The notes below the pieces were generated by a model. The model was not told where the DNA came from and ran no database searches. It worked only from the letters and a program-made list of their open reading frames with translations. From Zelopaecilomyces penicillatus (taxonomy: Eukaryota > Ascomycota > Sordariomycetes > Hypocreales > Pseudodiploosporaceae), in contig VCCP01000006.1 in the NCBI GenBank assembly GCA_005765155.1, forward strand, positions 1,128,501 to 1,192,500: 64,000 nucleotides of DNA. Direction: 5' to 3'. Below, in pieces: positions 10,254 through 21,497 of this stretch. Position 1 is the first letter of the stretch. Each line of letters starts with the position of its first letter. A program made the position numbers and the translations under genes.

Positions 10254-11156
10254 TTAATTACAGGGCGTCACGGGATTCATAGCCCTCGGGGGTTTGATAT
10301 AATTCGCTATGCGCTGGCCGAGCGCCCAGTTGGATTGTTGCCGCCTCATGGTTCTAGGAACATGGGCGCTTGTGGAAACGCCTGCTGCGATAATGCCTGC
10401 TTTTGGTGGAGGAGATGAGACGTAGAGAGGAGGAGTATCGCAGCTGATATTGGGGCTGTTGTTGTTGTTGTTGTCCAGATGGGTCTTTTGGTGGTGGTGG
10501 TTGCTGAATCCGGCGAAGACGGCAGCAGCGGCGGCGGTGGCGGCGGCTTGGCGAGCGCGGTCGTCGTCCTCGGCGGCGGCGACGAAGGCAGCGTAGTCAG
10601 AGTCATTAGAAGGAGTAGTTAATGTCGTCGTCGTTGTTGTTGAGGTGTTCTTTTCGTCTATACATGGCTGGTATTTTTCAGAGACACTGGGGTATGAAGG
10701 CGGTGGTGTAGCCGGCGTGACCATTGTAGATGCGGTAGATGATGGTGATGATGTTTTGTGGTGGCGGTTGTGGTGGTGTTGATAGTAGTGGCTCTTTTCT
10801 TCCTCTTCCTCTTCCTCTTGCTCTTTTTCACCTTGTTCTCTCATAGCGGCGAGACTTGCTTGCCATGTCTGTTTCCGCGCGGCGGCTGTTCTTGAAAAGC
10901 TCTTGGCGGCATTGACAGGGACGTAGGCGCTAGTGGTGGTGGTGGTGGTGGTTGATTTGACGTCAGGTTTGGGTTCTTGATGGACAGGTGAGCTGCTATC
11001 GTTTGTAACGCCGCTGGGCCGGCTCCAGAACCGCTCGCGGAAAGAAGGGCGGCGCTTTATAGACTGCTTTTGCGTCTGCTGCTGGGGATATTGAGGATGA
11101 TGGGGAGCTGGCTGGGCCGTCCGGTGCGGCTGGCTGATGGATGTGCTGTGCTGCAT
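10254..11156 (-). CDS. low-complexity conserved hypothetical protein
   Basis: A 300-codon frame of unknown function. The N-terminal part has a basic motif (IKRRPSFRERFWSRP) and the C-terminus ends in a basic amphipathic segment (MRRQQSNWALGQRIANYIKPP). Between them are runs of Thr, Glu, His, Ala and Asn, mostly trinucleotide-repeat derived, plus PPPSYPSVSEKY, a proline-rich tyrosine motif. The two non-repetitive ends look like the functional parts, possibly short linear motifs or membrane-associating helices. No signal peptide or transmembrane segment is visible. The ATG at 11156 is the first in the frame, and TGA/TAA-rich DNA flanks both sides, which supports a real gene. I do not recognise a named family. 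Confidence 0.65.
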   Translation of the reverse strand: MQHSTSISQPHRTAQPAPHHPQYPQQQTQKQSIKRRPSFRERFWSRPSGVTNDSSSPVHQEPKPDVKSTTTTTTTSAYVPVNAAKSFSRTAAARKQTWQASLAAMREQGEKEQEEEEEEEKSHYYQHHHNRHHKTSSPSSTASTMVTPATPPPSYPSVSEKYQPCIDEKNTSTTTTTTLTTPSNDSDYAAFVAAAEDDDRARQAAATAAAAAVFAGFSNHHHQKTHLDNNNNNSPNISCDTPPLYVSSPPPKAGIIAAGVSTSAHVPRTMRRQQSNWALGQRIANYIKPPRAMNPVTPCN

Positions 11157-14100
11157 GGTGGCGGTTGTGGATGTTGAACAGTCTTGCTTCGCCCGGGTTT
11201 GCGATTTAAAAAGATGAATAGGTGAAGAGAATGCAGATGAGTACTAAGACTCCCGCGGGAGTTCAGGTGTGGAGAAGAGAAAAGGACGTAAAATGTTGTT
11301 GAGAAGCAAAGGAGAATGACGATGACCGAGTCAGGTGTGGTTGGTCTCGCGTTTTTGGTTTCAAGAGCCGGGTTTGGTTGTACCAAACAAACGAACAGGA
11401 AAAAAAATAAAAATAAAAATAATAGCTGCTGCGACCCGGAGCCTATATGCGTTGTAGGTGGGTAGAAAAATATCTTTGTTAATCAACCAAACAAACAAGC
11501 AACCTTGAATCAATCGGTCCCTCCTGTGGATATATGTAAACAATGATGTGAGTTCCTCCGGGGAAATCGGCGGGCACCTAACGAAGGAAGAGGGGGGGAA
11601 GGGCGAAGGTTTATAACAATATTGTCGATCTTGTAATACCACGGGTTGTTATGGGAAGGGGAAGGGCAGGGAAGAAGGGAGGGGGTCCTGGCTATGCGTG
11701 ATCCGTCATCAAAGTATTCGTTACTTTTACTCTGTTCATTCTCGTTGGGCTCTCTCTTGTCCCGTTGAGGTGAGTGAGCGTGTGAGCGTGTGGGCGTGTG
11801 ACGGGGTGAAGAAGAAAGGGCCCGCAGAAAAAGAATCAAGTAAATGGGGGTCTTTGACTTGGCACGCGGCCGCTTGTAGAAGTACAGGTAAGACAAGGAG
11901 AAAGAAAGCGTGCGTGCGTTGCGTTGCGTCGGGGGCCCCCCATGCGCGCTGGCAACCCACAGAAAAGATGGGGACAAGAGATGGAGACGAATGGGGCCTG
12001 GTGTGAAGGATGGATGGATCAAAGTCGGCAAACATGCACCTAATTACAGCGTATTATCTCAGCAGTATGAGGGGAATCAGTCAGCAGCACTGCGGCAGTG
12101 GCTTCAGTCGCAAGGCTATAATTATCATATCGCTGAACCATTGATAAGGCCCATCCATCTCTATGATGACGAACCGCTTGGTGGCTGAAGAAAGAAAAGA
12201 AACAAGAACATAATTGCAGTACGTATACAAGACAAAAACCGGCAGAGTCTGTCTGATCCAAACAACGTGGCAGCGACTGACTGCATCAAGCCCGTCCATT
12301 GCAGCCGTCCATCCACCCTCCCAGGCCAGCTAGACAGACACCAGACCTAATTACTACGTATCGGCACTGCCAGTTGTCCCCCTGTAATACAGCACAGGGG
12401 CCCTCAAATTTGGGGCGTTTCAGAAATGTGACGCTGTCATCCGCAGCCAATACCGATGGCCTGGACAAGGGTTTGGCTGGCCGCTGTTGAGTGCTGTGAG
12501 TGGCTACGGATCGGGCAGACGAGTCAGATTAGCTTACTCGTAGTGTCCAGATGCGGGTATATTTACAGAAGCTAAGAGCCCTATAACTACTTGGTAGGTA
12601 GTAAACAAACAAAAAATAAAACCCAGCTGATTATGACATGGTTACTGCTGACAAGCTGATGATGTTTGGGCCGCTGGGTTTTATTACCGTAAAGAAGCAC
12701 AGACATGTTGCGACTCGTTTTTGGGATGAATTACGGCCCCTGTACAAGGTGCTGTCGGTGGGTATTACAGGAGGATGAGGCGCTGAAGCGAATCGCTTGT
12801 GGCTGACACGGGGCGCGGCGCCACAGATGACATGGACTCTGTGAGGACGCTGTGAGGCTTGGAGCAGCAAGAATTCCTCTTTCTGGACGAGTACACAGCA
12901 CAGCGCATATTATACATTGGATGCAACCGAGCGTACATGGCTGTGCAGAATACCCAAAGCAGTATGCCGAGCGCTGCAAGATATCGATTATCTCTACTCC
13001 GTACGTTACTACAATATATAACGTACAGTGCACTTCGAAGCGAGAGCATCCACTTGATGATACTCAATCACAACTTACACCATACATGTGCTTGCAAGAG
13101 CCTCCAATTTCATCCAGGTTGATATTTCACAGGGCTGTAATTGGGCCGGCGCGCGCCGTTCCAGTAGCGTCAAGGCATGGCTGGCTAAGCCCTGTAAGCC
13201 ACTGCGTCTTAGTGCTCTCTGCTATGCTGAAACCGGGAACATGTTTCTATCGTTCTAATTTTACCACCCGTTGAACCTTTCTTCCAAGAATTCCAATCCA
13301 GGTACAGCTAGCTACTAGCTAGCTACTCGAGCAATTGGTTTGTTTTTGTTTCTATTCTTGTCAGTTGTAAATTACTCGAACGATGGGTGGTTTCTGTCGG
13401 CCTGGAGCACAGCTAAAGCAAGCGCGTTTGTAGATACAGCAAAGATTGGATGCCCCAGGTTGGGGGGTTCGTTGGGGGGTCGTTTGCTTGGCAGGCTGAC
13501 GGGGCGGCGAGGGTTTGGCGGATGAGGCGCGCGCCAGCTGACCTGTACAATGACGAAACACACTGCATTGAGGGCATGCTTGTATTGATTTTATCAACGG
13601 AGTAATCCTCGGTCCATTGCAATGAAATCCATGTATGTATACAAGAATGTCTACTGGGAAAGCAAAAGAAAGCAGATTTGAAGCTTGCCACGCTCGGCCC
13701 CTGGGAAGCCGGAAGCCGGAGCCGGAGCCCGGGCGGCGAGGTGTTGATCACTGATGGGAAAAGGGTTGACTCGGCACATCTTCATGGGGGTTCCCTTGGG
13801 GGTCATGCAAGTAGTGTGCGTGTGCAGCTGCACTGGCCGGCGCAGGGTCAAACCATTATCAATGCTTGAATCATGGGTGATCTTTGCCAATGGGACAAGA
13901 GTCGGCATAACATGAAGACGTGCACGTACTTGTCCGAGTAAGCACAAAGAAGTAGAAGTCGGTGAGTCCATACTAGATTACAGTGGATTTCTTTATTTCC
14001 AACATCCATGAAGATGCTCTCCAGTAATTGTCCTACAGTACATCCTTGCTACTCCTCGTCAGAAATACAATAATGAGGGAAATCAACCCAATAGCAAACA

Positions 14101-15695
14101 AAAAACTAGGGCAACATTCTAAAGATTCATCATCCCCACTGCATTCCCGCGTGGCGGGCGTGGGTATGTTAGCTTGGGTGAGATCACAGGTCAGCACAAA
14201 CCATGATCAGCATACCACACCTCCCTTCTAGATTCGAAACAGGTGCACCTAGTTGAGCCGCCATGGTGGCGCTTTTCAGCTGAAATGAAACTTGGCGGGA
14301 ATCTTATTGCGAGACAACTAAAAGAAAAAGCGAAGAATGTTCCCGCTTTTGGTGATGGTGCCATGTTTTAACGCTGGCGCTCTTCACAGGGCTGGGCTGG
14401 CTTGTGCTTGGCTTGGGCTGGGTCCCGTTGTTATGATTCGGAACTACCGATGAACAGGTCTTGTTCCCTACCCTAGCTAAAGTGTAATTACGTCTATGAG
14501 GCTCTGTCGTCACTTTCTCTAGGCTACTGCCGTCAATAGCCTTCCTTGAGCTTTTAGTTCTTCCATTGTCAGAGTCGTTGGTGCATCTTCGCGGTCCATG
14601 CTTGTCCGTCCCGTGTCCGCGAACCGCGAACCGCGCGGCGTAGGGCTGAGGATCCTTCTCCAGTATTACACTGGAAAGAACTGGTTACCCTTGGTGCTGC
14701 TAGTACTGTGGTTTTAGCGGCATCTTCTGGTTCCCAAAGTAGAAACATTATCCATTACAAGTCACAAGTACGCGAGCCGTCGCCCCTTGCCTCTGGCCAG
14801 CAATGTTCAGCTGAAATTGACTTTCCATACACGTTGAAGTCGTACAGTCGGTACCTTATTTTCCTTTCTCAGTAATTCAGTTCCTGCAAGGAAGATTATA
14901 AATGATTGAATAAGCGCGGGTGGTGAGTGAGTGTTCATCATGGTGGTCTGTTGGGGTTGGACTTGTTTGCGACGGCATCTTCAGTCCAAATATTCAGCTT
15001 GCTTGGGCATGTAGTGGCTTCAATCCATGATCGTCTTTTGCTCACTTTCACCATCCGTACAGATTTCTTTTTATCGCCACCGCAAACCCATGTAATGGAA
15101 CTACAAATGAAGTGGCGAACCATGTGCCACTCTCTTCAGATTTTGTCTAATACATGAGTGACCTGATTGAGAGGCAGATATACAGGTGAAGCAAGTCGCC
15201 CTCCAAATTCAGACAGGAGATTCACATCTGTCAAGACGACATATGAAGCACTAGAGCCCACTTTACCAACCTGTTCACTGCGAATTACATTGTGGTATAC
15301 CAAGGCCCCATGGTGAACAAGAGGCTAGATAAAGATATTGCTGTTCGTAAGGTAGTATCGAAATCCTTCTCTAGAAAAAACATTGTCAACTGCAACGACA
15401 GCAATGTCATAAATGCTTTGTGTTTTTTTAGCAGCAATTACCCCGGTCATTAACTACACCCAACTCTGTTGGCCAACATCTTGTTATGATAAGTACCAGA
15501 CTTGCCTTCCACGTGACTTTTCTAGGAGTAGCCAATCCCTAGTTCGTTACTAACGAACCCCTTATCCATGCCTTCTCCACCTCTCGACGAGGCTATACGC
15601 GCTTAGTCCCCTTAACCTAGGTAATATAAATTGAATCCACCAAACTCCATAAAGTGCTGACCTGCCCGCAATAGGAATAGTTGGTAATCAATAAG
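11157..15695. other. 4.5-kb divergent intergenic region
   Basis: The region separates two divergently oriented genes and carries no convincing coding frame. It includes CT-rich promoter-like DNA just upstream of 11156, an exact 11-bp tandem repeat (13306-13327), a GC-only palindromic patch GGCGCGCGCC near 13148 and GGAAGCC/GGAGCC short repeats near 13710-13730. I found no transposase or other remnant by eye. Confidence 0.5.
13306..13327. repeat. 11-bp exact tandem duplication
   Basis: AGCTAGCTACT occurs twice head to tail (13306-13316 and 13317-13327). It is also internally near-palindromic (TAGCTA). It could be a small replication-slippage product. Confidence 0.7.
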
Positions 15696-16706
15696 ATGAC
15701 AGCAGCCTCTAGTTCCTCATCTTGCCCCACCCGCGATGAGCAGCAGGTCGATCGTCAAACCCGCCATGACAACAACAACTTCATTCGGGACGAGTTCCGT
15801 TCTCTGCGCGACGAATTCCGTCTTGAGTTCCGTTTTGTCAAAGACGAATCCCGGCTCGAGTTCCGTTCTCTTCGGGATGAAGTCCGTTCTCTCAGGGATG
15901 AGGTCGATGCTCAAAGAGCCGAGATCCGTTCTCTTAAAGATGAATTGCAATCGCAGCAGGTCGACTTCCAAACGTTGTTTAGGGATTCTCGGCAAAGCTT
16001 CGACATGATTCGGATAGAGCAACTCAAGACAATTGCAAGATCGCGCAACGCGTGCTTGACTGACCCATATTTGCCAATCAGTCCCATCCCGGTTTATGAC
16101 GAAACCCAAGGAATCATTCACCCAGATCCTATGCTCTTTCCTAAAAATGCAGAGGAGCTTTTATGCATGTGTTTTATCACAACTGAGCACGAGCGCCGCA
16201 TGTTAACTCATCTCGTCGGTTTCTACAATATTCCACTCCCGCCGCCCAGTGAGATCGGCAATGAAACGGCTGTTGAAAGATACGCCAACGTCGCCGTTAC
16301 GAAGCTCTATAGCTTGTTCAACATGCGCAATTTAAATGCTACCAAAAAAATGACCGACAAACTGACGCTACTCTACAAGAAACGCCCCGGACCAGATACG
16401 CTAGAACAAGAAGAGGCCAAACGCCGCAGGGCAATGCAAACGATAGCATCAGGACACCGTCAACAAACTACATCAACCACACATCCTCCGAATAGCCAGT
16501 CATCAGTAGGATTAGCTAATACCAACATCGGGCCCAGGGTTAGCAACTCTTCTAATGGTGTGGTTATGGTCAATGGATCCGCACAACCATCTCGGGAACA
16601 AGTCCAACAGAGGCAGAAAGAGACAACGGGTGGTGGGACTGTGGCCATCACCAGCACAAATTCCAGCCCCCGAGTACAGTCGGGAAATTCTGGGGAGTCT
16701 CGATAA
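15696..16706 (+). CDS. coiled-coil protein with expanded heptad repeats
   Basis: A 336-residue protein of unknown function. Residues about 30-95 are a run of seven-residue units of the form DEFRSLR / DEVRSLR / AEIRSLK, encoded by a degenerate 21-base DNA repeat (about 15787-15960), which predicts a long charged coiled coil. A more ordered domain follows (about 105-230) with the segments SPIPVYDETQGIIHPDP and FPKNAEELLCM. A Ser/Asn/Gln-rich disordered tail contains a bipartite-like basic cluster (EEAKRRRAM). The frame is open slightly further upstream, but the first ATG is at 15696. Proteins with a coil followed by a 'PVYD...HPDP..FP' module are a recurrent lineage-specific type in filamentous fungi; I know of no function. 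Confidence 0.7.
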   Translation: MTAASSSSSCPTRDEQQVDRQTRHDNNNFIRDEFRSLRDEFRLEFRFVKDESRLEFRSLRDEVRSLRDEVDAQRAEIRSLKDELQSQQVDFQTLFRDSRQSFDMIRIEQLKTIARSRNACLTDPYLPISPIPVYDETQGIIHPDPMLFPKNAEELLCMCFITTEHERRMLTHLVGFYNIPLPPPSEIGNETAVERYANVAVTKLYSLFNMRNLNATKKMTDKLTLLYKKRPGPDTLEQEEAKRRRAMQTIASGHRQQTTSTTHPPNSQSSVGLANTNIGPRVSNSSNGVVMVNGSAQPSREQVQQRQKETTGGGTVAITSTNSSPRVQSGNSGESR

Positions 16707-17565
16707 TGACTGCGCCTTATAAACTTCAAGGCAAAGATCAGACCTAACCAAATGTTCGTTTCCACACAATGATAGTGGCGCAAGAAGAGATGTATCGGCT
16801 GTGGTGGCTATAATGTCGCCGTCAACTACGATATCTTGCAGCGCAGCGCAGCATCAGCTAGCCAGTCAGGCCACCTTCAAACCCATCCACACGCTCAATG
16901 ATCAGCAACATCTAGGCTTCAGCTGTCTCAATATCCCGATTCGAAATGCCACAATTAGGCGTGGACTTGTGGCTTATTCGGCTCATTTTCGGTTCGTATT
17001 CGTCGAACATGGATACGCCCCCAAGACTCATCACGGTCCAGCAAACTCCCTTGGCCGAGAAGTCATTGTTGAAATCTTTGGGACGCCGGTATCTGAGGTT
17101 CGGGGGTGGTATTTGATGTACGAAATATCGACAACATGTAAGAGGCAATAAGTTGATGTCAAGGAGAGCGAAAGCTAGTGCTACTTGTGGGTATGGTATG
17201 GCGAAGAGTTACGCTGTAGGTATGTCCAGGTGAGCAGATGATGAAAGTCGAAAGTGGCTCAGCTGTCAAAATGACTTGTTTGCCTTCCTAAATTGTGAGT
17301 GAAGGAGAGCGCCATCCCTTGAAGTTGCTGTTGAATTCAGCGCACAGGAAAGGAAGCAAAAAGCGCAGCTAAGGGCAAAATGTTAGTCTAGACTCACCAT
17401 ACATGGTGAGGTGAAGCGAGCGAGATGCGAGCGAGAAGCGACATGTTCAACAAATGATAACAATGTGTGTCGCAAGAGAGTAGAACCTGTACGTCGGAGG
17501 GACAATATAGTTATATTTCCAAGCATTCTATGATAGATGGTTTTGGATAGCGCCTGATCTAGGAA
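16707..17565. other. convergent intergenic region
   Basis: About 860 bases lie between the coiled-coil gene and the trypsin-like gene. An open frame at about 16801-17151 on the + strand has no recognisable motif and is not called. Nothing else stands out. Confidence 0.5.
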
Positions 17566-18330
17566 TCAGAGGGCATTTTCATCAAGGAATGAAGCGTGGT
17601 AACTGATATCTGTCCAGTAGGCAACGGGGCCTTTTATTAAGCCAGCCGAGATCCCAGCAAGGTACATTTTGCCATCCTCTTCAATAAATAGCCCAGATCC
17701 ACCGTCGCCGATACTAACAGGGCTAGATGAGCCCCCAACGCATATCTTGTCCTCTTCAGAGCCGCCCTGGAAAGTAGGGCATGGTATCGTTGTAATCTCG
17801 GTTTTATACCCAAGCGTGTCTGATACTGGTGAATTTAAAGTGCGACCAGTTTTACCTCCCCAGCCAACAGCCGTGGCATTTATAGTCTCGTCGACTGTAC
17901 CGCGGTACAGCGCAGGTGGATCATAGTCAATCGCAATTGCAATGGGTGATATAGCTGTGAGCACCGCTAAGTCGTTTCCTTCGCCGTCGTATTCAGGATG
18001 AACAAAGACGCTTGTAAAGTCTACTCGCGGGTATGGAGCACTCCATCTGACGTTGGCGATGGCGTGGAGATTCTGAGGTCTATCAGTGATGAAGTTGCTG
18101 GTGACACAGGCTGCCAATGTGACTACTGATACTGGAGAGATGATGGTGGCGCCACAAACAAACCTGCCATCCCTGAACAAGGCGACAGAGTGTGGGAATT
18201 GGCCAGGTTTGGCGTCTTGGCCACCAATGATTCTTTTATGGAGTGTTGTTTTGCTTGATAGTGATCTTGGGGGGTACAGCTCGGTGGCTGTTGCCAGAGT
18301 GAAGGGGGTAGAGAGGAGGGAGAGCTTCAT
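17566..18330 (-). CDS. secreted trypsin-fold (S1 family) protein lacking catalytic His and Ser
   Basis: A 254-residue chymotrypsin-fold protein. A hydrophobic N-terminus suggests secretion, and KR-IIGGQ at residue 34 is the classical zymogen activation junction. The catalytic-His position is changed: the usual TAAHC reads TLAAC, giving Ala74 in place of His57. The catalytic Asp is kept (NDLAVL, Asp120). The nucleophile motif GDSGGP reads GDGGSG, with Gly210 at the Ser195 position. Other fold markers remain (VGWGG at 155-159, Cys59/Cys75, Cys184/Cys197). The reading frame is intact and the changed residues are not due to a frameshift. The protein is therefore probably a catalytically dead protease homologue, which in animals can act as binding or regulatory proteins. 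Any role here (host inhibitor decoy, binding) is inference. Confidence 0.82.
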   Translation of the reverse strand: MKLSLLSTPFTLATATELYPPRSLSSKTTLHKRIIGGQDAKPGQFPHSVALFRDGRFVCGATIISPVSVVTLAACVTSNFITDRPQNLHAIANVRWSAPYPRVDFTSVFVHPEYDGEGNDLAVLTAISPIAIAIDYDPPALYRGTVDETINATAVGWGGKTGRTLNSPVSDTLGYKTEITTIPCPTFQGGSEEDKICVGGSSSPVSIGDGGSGLFIEEDGKMYLAGISAGLIKGPVAYWTDISYHASFLDENAL

Positions 18331-20567
18331 GGTGATGATGGATGGGGAGTAGGCAGTTGTATGATAATGTTCTAAAAGCGAATATTGACCCTTAACAGAA
18401 AGATTGTTACACCATCTTTATATCTATTCGATATTCGTTGGACCTTGAAAGCACAACAATGATATCAACAAAGCGATACAATTCTTTATGTGATCACCGC
18501 TTGATTCATCTTACTACGTAGTTTTGTCTCAAATACGATGGTAGTTGACTTACATTTCGGACTAAAGCCCCCTCCATGCACTCTGTTTGTTCTTCTTTGC
18601 TCCTGATGGTGCGTTGGGAACCAAAAACCGTACAAGGATCCAATTATGCTTTCCTTTTTGTTTCCTGTAACAGTAAAACTAGTCCATTAATATTACTTAC
18701 TACCTTGGCAACTTGGGCTAGTGTAAAATAAGAAAAAATGCTAATAGTTGTTTTCCCTATTTGGGTCGCCTTCACCTTAAAGGAAAGGACAGTGTTTCTT
18801 TCTTCGAACTGAAACCTTTTGACGTAGCTACTGGGTCCTGTTTGCGCCGATCACTGGCCGATCACTGGTCCATTCGGCCGGCAGTTTGGTAGACGTGCTT
18901 ATCTCGATCTGCCAGGTCCGGGTCCCGGAAATTCATGACGATCCCGGAGTAACAAGCCCGGCCTATGACTTCGTCTGTACTATCTTGTCGTTCTTCGTGA
19001 GGTAAGGAAATAGATTCGTTTTCAGATCTGTTGCTAATTAAATCAGTGGCTATTATATAAAATTACTAACCAGATCTTTGACAGCCCAGTATTCAGTTAG
19101 TGATGTTTGTCGCTTTGACTGCCCGCCCTGTTCTGTTCAGTCTGAATTGACAACAGCCTTGAGAATACTGTAGAAAAGCCTCTGCAATATAAGAATATGC
19201 TCTTCTGCTTTCTTTAAGCTCTAATAAAATTCATGCCAAGTAGGTGTCTGCTGTTTTTGGTTGAGGAGATTGTTCTGTTACGCTTATGTATCACTTTCCA
19301 ACAGTGTCATCATGACCAAAGATCAAAACGTAGAAATTGAATTACTACTTGGACAAGCCTAATAAAATAGAGCAGATTGTGGGTTGAAGGTGAGGATGTA
19401 TTATTTTGTGCTGTAGATCGGGAATTGAAGATGGAATACGGAGATGATAGTGCGTGTGCGTTGAAAGCATGTGGGGACTATAGGTACGATTTAAGATCTG
19501 ACATGGTTGGCTACTGAAGCGCATTACTAGAGAGAGACTGAGGACAAGGTCATTAAGAGACTGCATCAGGATTATCAGGCATCTTGATCGCCTGCAAATC
19601 TAGCGCGTAATCGGGTTTTGCTAAATAGACAAGGTCTGTCTGTAGGGTAGGTCAAACTGGCGAAGCCCAAATGACATGAACCGATTTACTACCCTGTGAT
19701 GGATTTGCCTCATTGAATGATGCTAGACGCTATCGCTTACGAGAAAATAAGCGCCTGTATTACCAAATCTGCCTATTCGCCAAGCATTGCCGAATTCGGT
19801 GTCATTACTCACGTGCTATATACATCTGTTTGAGAAAATCGCAGACATGAGAGCGTGTGGGAATCAGGCTTGTCACTCGTTCAGGGGTTCATTCACTAGC
19901 AGCTAATCCAGGATCAAGTTCAATCTATTGAGTTGCTTTCCAGAGCTATTGCTTGGATGGAAGGTGTCCCTACAGTTGTCAAAATTACCACGGCATGAGA
20001 AGGAATGTGATGCTGGCATGTAATCGAACTGTTAGATTCATGCCTTGTAATATTCATCCAAAAAAAGAGGCACTTGCGCTACCTTTGCGCGATGGTGCTA
20101 CCTTAAAAATACTTGGTAATTAATTTACAAGCCATACCGTAAACAGTGCTAAAGCTTTCTGTACCTGACTGATGGCCGCCTGTTCCTTTAAACTAGCAAG
20201 ATAAGAAGAAGAAGCGTGGTTCTAGAACAAGAGGATCTCCCTAAAACATGGACAATTGCTTTAATACATCACCATGTGGGCCGATAGTCTTGGCAGGGCG
20301 TGGCAAACAGGGCATGGAAAGTGGAAACGCTCATGCGGGCCTCGGGATTGGCGATCCTGCATGACTTGTTGGTAGGAATTATGAAAACGATGGATGTGAG
20401 CTAACCGGACTGTTGGGTAATTAATGCTGTTAGTACAATAAACTACACATTCAGCGATGAATGCAACGTAGCAAACAGCCATGTGGTGTCTTTTGGGCAA
20501 AAGTTTAATTATCAATTATCCTCTATTATACATATACAATGCCAATGCCTAGATGAGCCGCTCCTGC
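18331..20567. other. AT-rich intergenic region
   Basis: About 2.2 kb upstream of the trypsin-like gene and downstream of the next minus-strand gene. It is AT-rich with many short stops in all frames; a small open frame near 19345-19566 has no features. A short tandem GATCACTGG pair lies near 18849-18868. No gene or mobile element is recognised. Confidence 0.5.
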
Positions 20568-21497
20568 TCAGAGTTCATGTCCCCATCCGGCCGTATCAAA
20601 TCTCATTCCCTCTCTGTGATGGCGACGACGGGGGTAGGGCCGGCCCTGCGAGCCCCATGTTTCGGCGAGCTCCCTCGTCCCGTGATTGCGCTCGAAAAAA
20701 GCGTTGAGCTCTTCAGGATTCAAGTCTTGGGTTAGAGCTTTGATGCCCGCGGATCTAGCCCTCAACGCCCGACATCGAAGCCTGGCGTGGGCGGTGCTAT
20801 CGTTGTTGGGTGGTGTGCGTCTACTCCTGCGGGGATCGACTCGACGTCGGGTGCCGGCGCCTTCAACCTTATGGTCGATGCTTTGAGCCCTGATGGCATT
20901 GACTTCATCCTTCATGGCATCGACTTTGTCCTTGAGAGCATCGAGTATGTGCGTGGCCATGGCGTCTGAGGTCTCGATAATACCGCGCTCAACCCTGATG
21001 ATGTCTCTTTCAACCCTGATGATGTCTTTTTCAACCTCGATGATAGCGCATTCAGCCTTGATGACGTCGTCTTCGACACTTATGCCATCAAAAACAGATT
21101 CGCCCACCTTCTCCAAGCCATCCTCCCCAAGGATCTCCATACCATCCTTGGCGCCGATGACGATAACAGCAACCTTGTTTCCCCGCGGAACAAGGTACAT
21201 TTGCAAGGTTTTCATGGCATGATCCCATGCTTTCGCATTAGATATCCCTACTGGCGATGAGAAGACGTCCTCGGCCCAGATACTTAGCTTTGTGCGCCGT
21301 GCTTCGTCTTCGTCTATCCCTGCCGATTTTAGCACCCTGTTCCAATCAGTGAAAAGAGGTACAAAGTCTTTAATTTGCTCCACGGCGAACCAGTCCATTT
21401 GGCAATCGCCGAACTTTTCCACGGTGCCGTTGTTTCCGATAAAGAACCAACTCGAGGTGGATAACTCGGGGAGCTTCTTGTCCTTGATTGACTCCAT
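20568..21497 (-). CDS. hypothetical protein with heptad repeats
   Basis: A frame of 309 codons starting at the ATG at 21497 (MESIKDKKLPEL). Residues about 1-125 look like a compact domain (SSWFFIGNNGTVEKFGD, FTDWNRVLKSAGID, a hydrophobic strand VAVIVIGAKDG). The middle (about 135-200) is a coiled-coil made of near-perfect seven-residue units, EVEKDII / RVERDII / RVERGII, followed by DALKDKVDAMKDEVNAI. The C-terminus is Arg-rich and low complexity. No signal peptide or known catalytic motif is visible, and I do not recognise the family. Like the gene at 15.7 kb it pairs a globular part with expanded heptads, though the sequences are not clearly related. The C-terminal end could be altered by an unrecognised intron. 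Confidence 0.6.
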   Translation of the reverse strand: MESIKDKKLPELSTSSWFFIGNNGTVEKFGDCQMDWFAVEQIKDFVPLFTDWNRVLKSAGIDEDEARRTKLSIWAEDVFSSPVGISNAKAWDHAMKTLQMYLVPRGNKVAVIVIGAKDGMEILGEDGLEKVGESVFDGISVEDDVIKAECAIIEVEKDIIRVERDIIRVERGIIETSDAMATHILDALKDKVDAMKDEVNAIRAQSIDHKVEGAGTRRRVDPRRSRRTPPNNDSTAHARLRCRALRARSAGIKALTQDLNPEELNAFFERNHGTRELAETWGSQGRPYPRRRHHREGMRFDTAGWGHEL

